This document shows positions 47,325-59,210 of a stretch of 64,000 nt of DNA, in pieces. The stretch comes from Blasia pusilla (lineage: Eukaryota; Marchantiophyta; Marchantiopsida; Blasiales), in assembly GCA_050084515.1 (NCBI GenBank), contig CM114273.1, positions 434,001 to 498,000 of the forward strand, read 5' to 3'. The notes under the pieces are model-generated. The model was not told where the DNA came from. It made no database searches and was given only the letters and a program-made list of their open reading frames with translations. The first letter of the stretch is position 1, and each line of letters begins with the position of its first letter. A program made the translations under genes and the position numbers.

Positions 47325-49769
47325 CTAAGGAGTGAACTGCTCCAGGTCCATAGATGGAAGTGTTGTTGCATGCTGCTGCACACTTCGAATTTCTCTAAGC
47401 AAAGCCTTTGAATCTTCCTTCGCCTGTTCAGTAAAGACCAGTGCCCAGTGAGAACACAATGACAAACTACTTCCTCTCTAATCTGTAAAAAGGAATAAAG
47501 CTTAAAAATTTGTCAAATAGGTATCTCGCAGATCTACCAAAAGTTTATCTGCTTTCAATAGAAAATTCTAAATTATCACAAATTCTGATCATAACATCAT
47601 TTGAACCATAGTTGACCGCACAAGTGAGTTGAGACTGGTTTGCCACGAACTCTGGCACCCACATGCATACATGAAGAAAAACAAAGGGCCAGGCAGGTAG
47701 ACTACTGACCGGGCCTCCATAGTCGAGGAGTCTCGTGCAATAATGTTCCGCCTCTTCAAGCAAGTTCTGATTCTTGCAATGAGTGGCTAGGAAGAGTAAA
47801 GCCTCCACAATATCCTGGCCCTCGTTTTGATCAGCCTCCATCCTCTCCAAGTTTTTCTTGTAGAAGAATGCAGCTTGATCAGCCTGCCCTAGCTGATGAT
47901 GTAGCTTGGCAAGCTTATGCAGTGCGATGCCTTCACGATCATTATTTGTTACAGCCCTTCTGTAGCACCGAATGGCTGCATCATGCATCTGTAACTGCTC
48001 GTTTTCATAGCACTGCCCCATGGCACACCACATCCGAGCATCATGAGGTCTCAGCTGAGTTGCTTGTCTATAGTAGTAGAGAGCATAATAAGGCATTACT
48101 AGCAATTCGTAGGTCTGCCCAAGCCCATACCATGCCCGATAATCCCTGGGATTGATATCAACTGCTCTGCGATATGCGTCAATTGCAGCTGGAGTATTTT
48201 TCAGTTCCACATACTCATGCCCCATGAGCGTCCATGCTGACAGGTACTTCCGATTGAGTTTCAAGGCCCTTTTGAAGTACAGGACGGCTTTCTCATGTTG
48301 GGCTTTCAAACTGTAGTAGTTCCCAATTATGCAACACGTCTCAGGACGGTATTTGTCAGTGAGAACGGCTTTGTGTGCCAGGAAACTGAGAGCAGCGAAG
48401 CACTCCTTCACGTATAAAATGTTAGAATAAGTATCTAAACCTTCTATGCGGTACGGATCCGTGCGCAGAAGCTCTTCAAACATCCCTTCTGCCTCATCAA
48501 ACTCACGCAGATTGTAATGGGCGGTAGCTGTTTGGGCGAGAATATGGTCGCTCCGGGGAAACACTGCATGCAGGGTCCGGTAGCGAGCTAAGCCATCAGA
48601 ATTTCTATGCAGGTCCAAGTATACACTTCCAAAAAAGAAGTCACGCATCCAGTGATCACTGAGATTGAGTTGAGGCAGAATGTCCGGATCTGTACACAGA
48701 GCTTGCAATTCGAGCCAGGCGCTCCAATTCCATGGGTATGCATTGACGGCAGAACATAGCACATTTCGTGCCTCTACCTTCCTCTCCCGTTCGTGCAAAA
48801 CTACTCCATACAGATAGCTGCCAAACGCATCCAATGTTCCCTTCTTGTACAAAACTGAGAGCTCCTGCTCCAACGCCACCAGCTCTTCATTCACAGCATC
48901 GCTCCTCCCTAGAGGCCCCGCCAATTCGACTATCTCTTCTTCCTTCCTCTTCTCGCCATACTGGACAAGACAAATTTCAGACTAAGGACAACCCAAGACA
49001 GAGACCCAGCTCTCGTCCAAAACAAACAGAAAATAAAATTCGATCTGCAGCATCTACATTCCAATTGAGCTACGCACAATTCACTGCTGCGCAAAGCTGA
49101 GGAGGACACTGACCAAATATGTTGAATAGCATCGCAAGAACACGGCTTTATGGCCTGAAGCTCCACGCAATGCATATGCAGCTCTCCTGTACTCTCGCAC
49201 ATCAAAAAATGCCTTGGCTAATGACAGCACGTCGTCATCTTCCTCTTCATCATCGTCGCGTACAGAACTTGCAATTCCCGAACTAGACTGACCTACAATT
49301 TCTTTCTTTCTCAATGGTCTCTTCGCGGCCAATTTCTCGGATGGTGTTTCCTCCGGAAGCCCAACCAGCTGCTCAGCTGCCCTGCCAAATCCAGCATCGA
49401 GGGATGCGTCAAAACCTTATCAATTTGGGTATTTCTCGATCGCCACTACATTATGTCAGCGTCTTCGGATTCAATCGATCGACCTTCGAATATGTCATTA
49501 CGATCCTAAACGAGTAACAACCATCGTTCACCAGAGACCACCAGGACTCCACAGGAAATCACCCCTTCCATGCGGCATTGGTGTTTACCAGTGTGCGGAA
49601 ATTGACTCCACCGCGTCTCACCATGGAAAGTTTCACTAGTACCGTTTCTCCCACACAGATAGAGAGAGAGAGAGAGGGTATACCATTTAGCAGCAACGTA
49701 AAGCCCACGGTCTCGGAGCTGACGCAGGGCACGACGCAGCTCCACACGGTGGTAGGCGGTTGCTGCCAT
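47325..49769 (-). CDS. APC8: Anaphase-promoting complex subunit 8 (APC8/CDC23)
   Basis: Four exons on the minus strand, 49769-49684, 49381-49114, 48960-47710 and 47423-47325, join across GT-AG introns (302, 153 and 286 bp) into a 567-residue frame. The N-terminus MAATAYHRVELRRALRQLRD..LYVAAKWAAEQLVGL matches the APC8 N-terminal domain. After an acidic linker come tandem TPR repeats through exon 3, with nearly invariant stretches such as HWMRDFF, EELLRTDPYR, DKYRPETCCIIGNYYSLKAQ, LMGHEYVELKNTPAAIDAYR and RAWYGLGQTYELL. The C-terminus ends SMDLEQFTP. Length agrees with plant APC8 (about 580). The protein is a TPR scaffold of the APC/C ubiquitin ligase that drives mitotic exit. Intron 1 holds a short CT run (GA on plus strand). 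Confidence 0.96.
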
Positions 49770-50919
49770 GACAATAGCATCTCAACCTCGCCACCTTCTT
49801 CCCTGAATCCCCCCACATTCCGCGGCTACATCCCTGACAATTTCTTTACCAGCGCTTCTCATCGTCATCCAGTGTTCGCCTCCCGCACTCTCTCCTCCCA
49901 TCATTCACTGTCTCCTCCTAAACCACCTCCTGCCGCACATTCGCTTCACCCTACCACACAGGATCTGCGCGACCACTACATGCCTCCCGAATCAAAAAAA
50001 AAAAAACACGACACAACATATGTACAGCAAGCTCGCAAACACACCTCCCGCAACGCAGACTGCAGACGCATACTACGACAGCGAGAAAGAAATCCCAATC
50101 CTATGAAAGGATCCAGCCATCACACATTCCCAGATCACCACAAACTCCACCCCCAAACAATCACGACACCTTCACATTGCGAGGCCTGCAGGCACTACCA
50201 GACACTCTCCGCGCACGTGAAAAAGACATACGAAAAAAACACCATGCAAGCGTAGGCTAATCACCATCCTCGCATCCAATTCAAAGCTCGCAGTCCAACG
50301 ACTCGATCGCGCCAGAACGTGCGAGAAATTCCAAATAAAATACGCGCGAGGATTCAATCGATCGCACAGACAGACAATATGCTAAACCCTAGAAGCACCC
50401 GATTCACTACTGTCGAAGGTTTTAGGGTACTTCCCTCCGCTCCACAGTCCTCTCTCCAACTTGCATTCCCGTCCCGTCCGATCCCAGAGTTCCCGTCTAG
50501 TCCCGTCCGATACCAGAGTTCCCGTCTAGTCCCGTCCGGTCCCGTACTATCCCGTCCCGACCCGTACCATCCCGTCCCGTCACGTCCGTCCAAGGAAGGG
50601 TAGGACATTTCCGTCCCATTCCTACTTTTGATCTTCCGTTGATGAGGGATTTCCGTACGCTCGCTCCTCGTGCTGTCGAGCTGGCCACGCGGTTTACACG
50701 TCACCTTTGGAACCCCCCCGCATCATCGGACCCCACGCAAGGAACTTGGAGGGCGAAAGTAGTTCCTCGGGCGCTCCTAGTTTAGGGTCCGCCACTTGTT
50801 TAGTTGCCGTGATTCGCAATTTCATACGGAATATTTCTTCATTTCTTTATTATAGGTTTTACGACAAAATTCAATAATTTACTTGAATATTTTATGTTTT
50901 GCTATATAACAAATTAGAA
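49770..50919 (-). promoter_or_regulatory. APC8 upstream region with CCCGTCC repeat
   Basis: Upstream of the APC8 start. The plus-strand ORF at 49578-50255 lies partly over APC8 exon 1, is Pro/Ser/His-rich, and is rejected. A telo-box-like AAACCCTAG lies at 50383-50391. At 50471-50590 a run of TCCCGTCC/CCGTCTAG units recurs about ten times. The transcription start could not be placed. Confidence 0.45.
50471..50590 (+). repeat. Short tandem repeat (CCCGTCC-type)
   Basis: Units such as GTCCCGTCCGAT.CCAGAGTTCCCGTCTA occur twice, and shorter CCCGTCCC/CCCGTACC units follow. Both strands give meaningless ORFs. Confidence 0.75.
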
Positions 50920-51065
50920 TCTTGTGATATGCACAAGTTAAGCCTGCACATTGTTATGTTAAACCATCTCTTAAAAACTACACGTATTAGCATCATAGAG
51001 ACAAATGTTTAGGTAAGAGAAAGGGGTTCTCAAATCCCGTCTTATTTTAATAACAACTTTTGTAA
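50920..51065 (-). repeat. Fragment related to the 44.2-kb Helitron-like element
   Basis: TTAAACCATCTCTTAAAAACTACACGT and GGGGTTCTCAAATCCCGTC..TTTTAATAA match the order in 44.26-44.40 kb (TTAAACCACATC, AAAATTACACGT, GGGGTTCTCAAACCCC, TTTTAATAATA). The terminal hairpin is eroded. Confidence 0.5.
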
Positions 51066-51125
51066 TACAACACTAGTTCATATTTAGAGACAAAGTAAAT
51101 TAATTTGCAGAGTTTCATTTTGTTA

Positions 51126-51557
51126 TCTATACATTATTATAGATCCATGGGAGGATTGAGTTTTCTATGTTCACCCTCAATATAACACCTATCAACTGAA
51201 AAAAATATTTTAACATGCGTGCTCCATCTTAGTGTGAAATAAATATCTTGACTCATAAAAGAAAGCACACACATTTCACCATCAATCATTTAATGAAGTT
51301 CATTCGTAAATTTGGCTATTTTTGAATAAATTTTTTTGTAATGGCTCTTTGAGATTTTCATCTATTTATTACCTATCTTTTTTTTCTAGTCAATCTATAT
51401 TCTTAAGAGAGGATGGGGTTGACACTTGTCCTTTGAAATCTCTTCTATTGTTGACACGTTTCAAATTTAAGGAGTATATAAGTTAAGAAGGCCAAAGACT
51501 TAAGTGATGCTAAACAAAATTTCCCCTTGTCCGTGCATAGCACGAGCATCATACTAG
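51126..51557 (+). mobile_element. Short Helitron-like element (432 bp)
   Basis: Starts A|TCTATACATTATTATAG. It ends with a CCGTGCATAGCACG hairpin (about 51530-51543), AGCATCATA, CTAG (51554-51557) before T. Both ends fit the Helitron pattern and the hairpin is better preserved than in the other copies. No coding capacity. Confidence 0.6.
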
Positions 51558-54055
51558 TATGTGATTAGGGGAGATCACTATAAGTATTAAGATATATCTC
51601 AACTAAATGGAGCCTTTTTTAAAATTTTGAATGTGAGTTCACAAACTTAGTATCTTGAATTAAGGGTTATGAGAGAGCTTATTTTTTTATTGTTCTAACT
51701 TTACTTTTACATTTTGTTCCCTAAAATTTGACTTCACATACAATCCATACAGTGTACCGCACTATATGTTAAATGATATGCATCCTTCCATAATTTTGTT
51801 ATAAAATACACTATTTCATTTTAGATGTAATATCAATGCATTGCACAATCATCCTTATCCTTATTTAAAAATTGATTCAAATGACATGGAATGGAAAACT
51901 TTATCTTCGATTATTGTAACAACTTTCTATAAGGATATTTTTTTCAAATTTCCTTTATATTCCCTCCATCTCGCAAATTAAGTGAGCATGAATAACTTGG
52001 CCAATCTAGGTAGGCCGTGGACAAGAATAAGGGATAAAACAAGGTTATGCACGCCTTGTGTATTACTTCCTACCCTTAACCCTACTCTGCTTGTTGCTCC
52101 AACTTAGTTCATTCTTGTGTCTTAAATTTGACAAGCTCATTTAAATACTATTTCATGATATACCCCATCTATCGGACAATAAAATTCCACTTTATGTTAA
52201 ATTTTTGCGCATAAAACTATTATTTCCCAATCTTAAGAGTTCCTTCAAAAATATGTTATTGTTGTCCACATATTATATTTCAAGCGTATAAACTCATTAA
52301 AACTCACAAATCCATTTTTTATTATTAGTGTAGACTACATACCAAATTTTGTAAGGCTCGTACTAATCACTCTATCTTATGAGTACATTCTTTTCGCATC
52401 CTTGGCAACTTGCAAAACGCTTTCCGTGCACATCTTGCTCCATCCAAATTAATATATGTGCCCTGAGGTTACCTCAATCTAATCTCCAAGAGGGATGTGG
52501 GCAATCATACTATAGCATTGACTAAAAGCCCAGTTACAACAACTATACTAACTTCACGTTATTATAGTTTTCTTAAGCCATCATGGAGTACCTCTTATCT
52601 AACTTATTTTGGCTCCAATGCATAATCATAATCCATTGAAGCTGAAATAAATCATGCATATCATAAAGTCAAGTGGCAATTGACCATTGATCATTCTCAA
52701 TGACCCTCTTATGAGATACAAAAGTCGAGTTGACTCTTGTAGCTTAGAATAGGGTCATCGAGACCGACAGATCAATAGAAACTTATGCAAGTTCAATTTT
52801 ATCATTTAGGGTAAGATGATATGCCTTTGTATGGAATATGATGGAAGTTCGTTTTTGCCCTATCTTAATTATAGAGTATGAATTAAACTTATTCTTATTG
52901 TGTACATTCTCACTCTTCGTATTTTTGCAAGATAGTTTATACAGTAGTTAATATCCACTTCTAGAAATGCACCCACTTTGGGAGCCTTCAAAGTTGTAAA
53001 GTACTTGCAATTTACTTACAAATTACTCGGAAGCCACTTGTAAATTTGCAAGTGGGTCAAGGCTTTCACAACGCACTCGTAAAATAATGTTTTGCACTCA
53101 AAATTTGCGAGTTGATTGCAAGTAAAATGAGCTTAATTTTTCCAACCATAGAATATTCACAACTAATTCAAAAACTAGACTAATCTTACTCGTTACACGA
53201 GAAAATTCAAGTTAAAAAAATACTCAAAAAATACTATAACTACCCTATAGTTACTCATGAATTTGTGAGTGTATTGTGTCCCTTTGATGAGAAATTTGCA
53301 GCTCCTAATACTTGCAAAAGTTCAGCAAAATATAAGTGCAATTTCGCAAGGGAATTAAAAATACTCATTAGTATATTTTATAATTGGAATTTGAGAAAGT
53401 TAAAGGCTCAAATGATTCGATGAGACACTTAACAGTCACATTTTAAAATGAGGTCACAAGTTACATATTAATGACATCCACTGCTCAAAAATATGGTAAA
53501 CAAAATTTAAAGTTTGTAGAACGAAATTCTCATCCAATATGGTTGGCACGTATCTAATATGCCACATGATTTTCTACATGCATTTGAACATATTATAATT
53601 ATAGATGGCACCACCACTTCTACTCCTGTGTGAAATTAGGTAGAAATAGTCCATTTCACATCACGAGAAGAAATTGCACCACCCAATCAATTATAAGAAT
53701 GTTGTCATCAAGTGCGCAATGACATTATTGATGAGCTCATTCCACCCTTCCTAGATTCCCTACAACTATGATCGAGAGCCTCTAATCGTACCGCATAATT
53801 CTCTCTGGAAATTTTGAAATCCACATCAACTTTTTGGTCCTCTCCTCAAAATTTTACAATACAAATTCCATGTATGACTCCAGTTAGAGAAATTTCCTCC
53901 TCTTGGAACTCAGCCTATCCCTTGCATCTTCATGGAGGAGCAATTTTTTTGTGCAATAAGAGATGGAATGTATTGAGTTTGGAGCTAGGGGACCATTCTT
54001 TGATGATGATCACGAGGCAACCACCAAGAGAGAGGGCTCTTAACTATGGAGAAAA
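51558..54055. other. AT-rich intergenic sequence
   Basis: No gene recognised. At about 52.96-53.36 kb ACTTGCAA/TTTGCAAGT words recur in both orientations, suggesting a decayed foldback element. The 113-codon ORF at 53814-54155 has no domain and runs into the duplicated block. Confidence 0.35.
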
Positions 54056-54129
54056 GCTAATATCTTATATGCAAGATATAATCAATGTCACGAATTTGAG
54101 GATAGATCGGCGAGATCTAGTAGAGCGCC

Positions 54130-54990
54130 TTCGGAGATATTGGAGGCCAGCCTGAGGAAGTTGAGGATGACTTACGAGAGCACTGGTAACCTGCGAGAGC
54201 ACGTTTCCCCTTCGTTTCAGCTCATTTGGGGCCATATAGAGAAATTTTCTATTTTGGGCAAGTTTCCATTTAGAGCATAATTGACTTTACACTTTGGGAA
54301 GTGGCCCCTGACCCGCTACAGCAGATCAAGAGCCAAGGAGGTGACCTGCGAGCATAAGTTAGCGAGGAGAGAGCTTGGGAGAGGGAAGGGGATATACCTC
54401 CAAGAGAGAGAGTTTGAGAGCTCATTCTTTCTTTGTTCAACCTCTTGACACGAGGCAGAGGAGCTATGGTCCCTTGCCTTGTGAGTGTAACCCAAGCATC
54501 TCATTAGGAGAGTGGGTTTGGTTTGACATGAGAGAGAGTGCACACATTTGAGAGTTATGGTGTTGAGAGAGATTGGATCTACTAGATTGTACAAAGAGAG
54601 AATGAGTGAGTGAGAGAGCTTCATGGGGGAGCTCGCTGGTTGCTCAATGTTTGGTGCAGGTTGGGGGATCATGTTTTCCGCTTCATGGCTCATAGGAGTG
54701 CTCATCAGAGCAAGAGCCGCGCGATTTTGCTATTTTTCTTTGATGATTTTTTTACGGGAGAGTGGCACGTAGAAGCGCTGCCCAATTTTTTATAGGAATT
54801 GAGTATGGGGGCGGATTTCTCCATGATGATGCTCTCGAGAGCATCGTGTAGCTTGCTAGTTTGTTTTGTGACAAGTTTTACATTTTTTGGGGGAGAAAAC
54901 GCGGAAGCGCTGCCAAATTTTGCGTCGGAGAAAGAGATGTTAGGCTGCATGACAGTCCCCGTCGGTTTTTGGTTGAAGATTGAATGGAAG
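54130..54990 (+). repeat. Direct duplicate block, left copy (candidate LTR/leader)
   Basis: Shares a long collinear series with 57575-58310: TTTCCCCTTCGTTTC.GCTCATTT, ATCAAGAGCCAAGGAGGTGA, GAGAGCTTGGGAGAGGG, CTATGGTCCCTT.CCTTGTGAGTGTAACCCAAGC, GAGTGGGTTTGGTTTGACATGAGAGAGAGTGCAC and GAGAGAGCTTCATGGGGGAGCTCGCTGG. The weaker similarity continues to the right (GGAGGGTAT.CCG near 56172 versus 58661). No coding content. Confidence 0.8.
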
Positions 54991-55674
54991 AATGATGCGC
55001 AATTTCATTAGTTCAACGTGAAGTTACAACATTTCTCGTTAGGCTACCATATCCATCGTTCCAACGTGTGAGTGAAATCCCCAAAATCCTTCAGTAAAAA
55101 TCCTCGTTGATAGGTAGAAAACATAAAAAATTCTCTTACTTAAGTGGATAGGACAAGAAAAAATGTACCTGGGAGTAGAAGTAGAAGTTAACTGGAAAAA
55201 TATTTTTATTTGTGGAGAGTTGACCCCTTGATTGTTGAGTAGTGGAAATTTTCAAAGGTGGGTCGGATTTTTGGAGGGTATTTGAGTAAAAATATAAATT
55301 TATTGGGGAAGGGGCAACGAGAACGTTTTCGTGTACGCATTGCCAGCCATTAGCCATCAGAACCTTTGCCCGTTGTTGTTGTTTCCCTATCATGCCGCAT
55401 TGTTGCTGCCATTGCCCGGACTAGGTCCAATCTCATGTGGCCTCACCTCAAGTCGCCGCCGCCGGCCAAACTCGACGTATGCTTGTGACGCGGCTAGCAC
55501 AACCGTGACAACCGCATAATTGTACATCCCCCGGCTCTCGCCACTTCGTGCCACCCCACGCCGCCCGCGATTGCCTCCTGGTGATGCCCTACGTTGTCGG
55601 CCTGTGCTACTCCGACTAGGGACCGCCGACTCCGTCGTCTATCGTGGTGAGGTGACTGGAAAAATAAGAGTCGT

Positions 55675-55750
55675 ATGAGTGGATTCAAACCTGAGTCTGC
55701 CACCCCCCTATTTGACAACTCGCTGCACTAGCCTACCAACATTCCATGGC
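55675..55750 (-). ncRNA. tRNA-like sequence (possible SINE head or tRNA pseudogene)
   Basis: On the minus strand GTTGGTAGGCTAGTGCAGCG resembles an A box (TRGYNNARNNG). About 30 bases later GGTTTGAATCC matches the B box GGTTCGANNCC with one change. Spacing suits an internal Pol III promoter, but no acceptor stem or complete cloverleaf is evident. Confidence 0.35.
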
Positions 55751-56300
55751 ATTTTGCAAGGGGCTCTATAATTTAGTTGCATAAGATTCCTTTTACTACA
55801 TGCCCGGACCTCATGCCCGTTGGTCTCGCAATAAATGCAAGGCCGTGGCAATTTAAGGACTTTGGCCGCGTTACTAGGGCGGAGCCTCTCCAGGCTGCCG
55901 CACCCTTTGGCTGTGCCTCGGCGTGGAACCCTGCCTTAGCCTCCGACACTGAGGACTGGCCGCTCTACGATGACATGTGATCGTTGTGGAGTGATGGGGT
56001 CGCCATTTTCTTTTTGCTTTGTTATGTCTTGATTGGTAGCCACTCGACGATGATTGAGTATCGTGCCATGACGCCCATAGTCGCAACGTACCGTGGATTG
56101 CCGTGCCGCACCATCTCGATCGCGGAGCCGCACCATCATTGGGAGCAGAGTGTGTTTTATTGTTGTTAAGGAGGGTATGCCGATGAGTGCCGAAACCCAT
56201 TATTGAGTGGCGTTGTCGTGTCGAGAGTCTTTCTTCGAGCAAGGGCGGGCCTTCTAGCTGCGGTAGATGCGGTTGATGCAAGGTGAACTCTCTAATAAGT
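55751..56300 (+). other. Continuation of the duplicated block, GC-rich
   Basis: GC-rich with repeated CCGTGCCGCACC-type words resembling 58.4-58.76 kb. Short ORFs on both strands are not convincing. Confidence 0.4.
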
Positions 56301-56309
56301 TCTCCTTTT

Positions 56310-56744
56310 TCAATATAAAATTATGATGTACACTCTCCATTCTCTCACGACAGGTATCACAAATGGAAGTGCCGAGGCGATCACTTCTTCGTAACATCGG
56401 ACCCCAAAATTCCTAATTATAAAATCCCTATAAACTATTTTACGCTCGTACACGAGGAAGATAGCACAACTAGTGTTAAACCCTACTTGAGCAGGCCTAT
56501 TGACATCCATGGATCGCTATATAAGGACATACAAAGTACAATCCCATGTCCTTCCATATGTGACAATAGGAAGAATCACCGGAGTTGGAGATTGCATGAC
56601 CTGGTTCATGAACGCCTCCCCAAAGTGATAAACTAAATAGCGAGTGAACCAGTGCCTATCTACAAAGAGTACCTTGACATGGTAAGGATTGAGGAAAGGA
56701 AAGTCGGGCACAGCTCGTGCTCCACCCCTATCCATGCTTGACAC
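56310..56744 (-). pseudogene. Unidentified protein remnant with an internal duplication
   Basis: A minus-strand frame of about 145 codons is open except for one TAG (56517-56519). The two halves align with each other: F-V-(x)-R....YR/YL..V..FG, then P.VILPIVTYGR in the N-terminal half and PFVIPVVREWR in the C-terminal half. I do not recognise the family. The first ATG is in MDRGGARAVPDF. A single stop and the coherent internal repeat suggest a once-coding sequence rather than chance. Confidence 0.4.
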
Positions 56745-56769
56745 ACATTCTCTACTCTCCTCAAGAATG

Positions 56770-56887
56770 GGTTTTGGCGGAGTTATTCTCCCAAGAGGGG
56801 TAATCCACTCTCATTGGGGAAGTAACAAGCCACAACATCCGCTATTTTAGTATGACTAAACTCCTCTACGGTGACAAACCTCTCATT

Positions 56888-56931
<44 letters not shown>

Positions 56932-57010
56932 ACATTCTAGAAACCTCTCGAAGAATAGACCATGATCAAGTTACTCTCCCAAGAGGGGTGATCCACTCTC
57001 ATTGGAAGAG
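56770..57010 (+). repeat. Direct repeat flanking a (CA)n run
   Basis: TTCTCCCAAGAGGGGTAATCCACTCTCATTGG near 56780 recurs as CTCTCCCAAGAGGGGTGATCCACTCTCATTGG near 56974. Between them lies a CA run at 56890-56933 (about 22 units). Confidence 0.85.
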
Positions 57011-57574
57011 CAAGCAATCCCAAAGCCATACACTCAAGAGAGACACGAGAGACTCAAGATGTGGAATAGAAGGTGATGAACCCTTGAAGGTCCCTCCTCT
57101 TTATATACTCACAAGGGATCTACAAGAGTACGAAATAGAGCTTATCTTATCTTATGCCACATGGCTTCCTCTCAAGGCTTAGCCAATCATATTTTGACAC
57201 AAGTAGATTTCCTCTTATCTCTTCCAAAATATCCTCTTTTACCCACATGATATTTTCCAAATTACCCCAACTAACCTAGCCACCAACCAAGACTACTTTT
57301 GCTTTTCATTAAAGTAACTACTTTACTTTTATAAAGTCATCTTTTATTTATTACCTCCTTTTCCTAAAGTTGGGCCCGCATAAAAGAGGCACCATAAAGA
57401 GGTTTAAACATAAGAATCTCCTTTTTCTAAGCCAATTTACTTAATACTAATGAAACTCTATCTAACACTTAATGACGAAGGAGTTTACACACTGGTTGAT
57501 TTTACTATACGACAGCGTGTCGTTTGTAACTTGTCACAACTGTTAGGATAGATCAATGGGATCTACCAAATCAT
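57011..57574. other. Unassigned, possibly LTR sequence
   Basis: Contains CTCTTTATATACTCAC (TATA-like, near 57107) and otherwise CT/A-rich sequence with no ORF. It could be the promoter part of the LTR of element B or of an unrelated element. Confidence 0.3.
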
Positions 57575-58310
57575 CTTCAAGAGTAGTGGAGGACAGGCCC
57601 AAGAGGTGGAGAATGACGTGCTGAGGCCTCGGGAAACCTGAGAGAGTAGGTTTTCCCTTCGTTTCGGCTCATTTAGAGCCATACAGAGAAACTTACTATT
57701 TCGGGCAAGTCTCCATGCTGGGATCGTTGACTTTATATTTTTGGTAAATGACCCTTGACCTCCTACATCAGGTCAAGAGCCAAGGAGGTGACTTGGGAGC
57801 ATAGGTTACCATGGAGAGAGCTTGGGAGAGGGGAGGGGTATACCTCAAGGAGAGAGAGCTTGAGAGCTCATTCTCTTTTTGTTGAACCTAGCCTCTTGGC
57901 ATGAGGCGGCGGAGCTATGGTCCCTTACCTTGTGAGTGTAACCCAAGCTTCTCATTAAGAGAGTGGGTTTGGTTTGACATGAGAGAGAGTGCACGCCTTT
58001 GAGAGCTCTGGTGTGATATGGTGTAGAGAGAGATTGGATCTTACTTTACAAAGGGAGAATGAGAGAGTGAGAGAGCTTCATGGGGGAGCTCGCTGGTCAT
58101 TCACTCTTTTTATAGGTTGGGGACCATGTTCCCCGTTCAGCGGCTCATGGGAGTGCTCACCGGAGCAAGGGCTACTTTGATTGATCTTTGCATTTGCGGA
58201 TTTTTCGTGTGGAAGAGTGGCGCGCGGAAGCGCTGCCGAATTTTGTGTAGGAGAAAGAGACATTGGGCTTTACAACAGTCCCTGTCAGTTTTTACTGGAA
58301 TGTTTAATTC
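57575..58310 (+). repeat. Direct duplicate block, right copy (candidate 5' LTR/leader of element B)
   Basis: Collinear with 54130-54990 as described there. It contains CTCTTTTTATAGG near 58102 and is followed by 0.9 kb leading to gag of element B. No primer-binding site was recognised, so its identity as an LTR is inferred from position and duplication only. Confidence 0.7.
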
Positions 58311-59210
58311 TAAATTTCTTTTGATTTTGTCGTAGATCGTGAAGCTGTGCAAGTTGTGCAAAAAATAGTGCACAATTCGGAGTTGCGAGCAAACATTTAT
58401 GGTCAATCTTGCAAAACTGCCATTGCTAGGCAATTTTTAGGGTGAAATTGTTCAAACCCTAAACCAGCTGCCACGTCGGTGGCGACCGTCGTCGTCATAG
58501 TCAATGTCAACATTCCGCCATCGACGGTCAACCATCACCATCAATGGTCAACCGTCACCGTCATCATCACCGGTCGGCCGTCACCATCAGCGGTCAACCG
58601 TCCACCGTCCGTTATCCACCCTTTGGTTGCCATTGCCGCCATGTGGGTTTATTGTTGATTGAGGAGGGTATTCCGCCAAGTGCTGCATCCCACCATCGAG
58701 GGCCGTGCCGTTTGTAGCCATTCCGTACCGCCTGCAATGCCGCACCGTTTTGTTGGAACCGTATTGTCTATCGAGGAGTTTTGAGCAGCGTCAATACGGG
58801 AGGAGTATGACTTGTTGATTGCAGGAGTTGTCTCCACGATCGAGTTGGGGTCGAGATTTACAGTTGTTGAGGAGCGACATCGACATGTGTTGAGGCTACC
58901 CATTCTGGTCCTTTATCCTGCACGTGTGAGGGATTCTGGGATTTGGGTAGTTTATTTGGGGATATTAGGTGTATGGATGCTGAGAGCATCATTTATGTAT
59001 GTGGTTTAGGGGATGTAGACCTGTGTGGGATGTCCGGAGTTGAGGGAAGGTTATCAATGAGATGATAGCTTGGTCGATTTGCCACACCACGCCGCGTGTT
59101 GCCGCACGTTACACGTCTCGGGGAGGGAGAGTCTAGATCGAGTGCCGCATATTTGGGATGAGTGATTGAGGGATTACTCACGAGGTTCAGAGTGATCGGG
59201 TGAGAGGGGC
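58311..59210 (+). other. Probable untranslated leader of element B
   Basis: GC-rich sequence with many CGTC/CCGTCA repeats (58.47-58.62 kb). No long ORF. It ends just before the first ATG in the gag region. Confidence 0.4.

Noticed and set aside
49578-50255. 225-codon plus-strand ORF
   Set aside because: Overlaps APC8 exon 1 in antisense and has low-complexity Pro/Ser/His/Thr composition with no recognisable domain. It is best explained as the APC8 leader and promoter.
44610-51557. A 7-kb Helitron carrying the APC8 gene, from the TCTATACTATTA start at 44610 to the CTAG end at 51557
   Set aside because: The 51557 end pairs better with a start at 51126, other elements lie between, and APC8 looks like a normal intact host gene. 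Only the 5' end at 44610 remains unexplained.
52960-53360. Foldback (MITE-like) element built on ACTTGCAA/TTGCAAGT words
   Set aside because: The words recur in both orientations but I could not define terminal inverted repeats or a target duplication.
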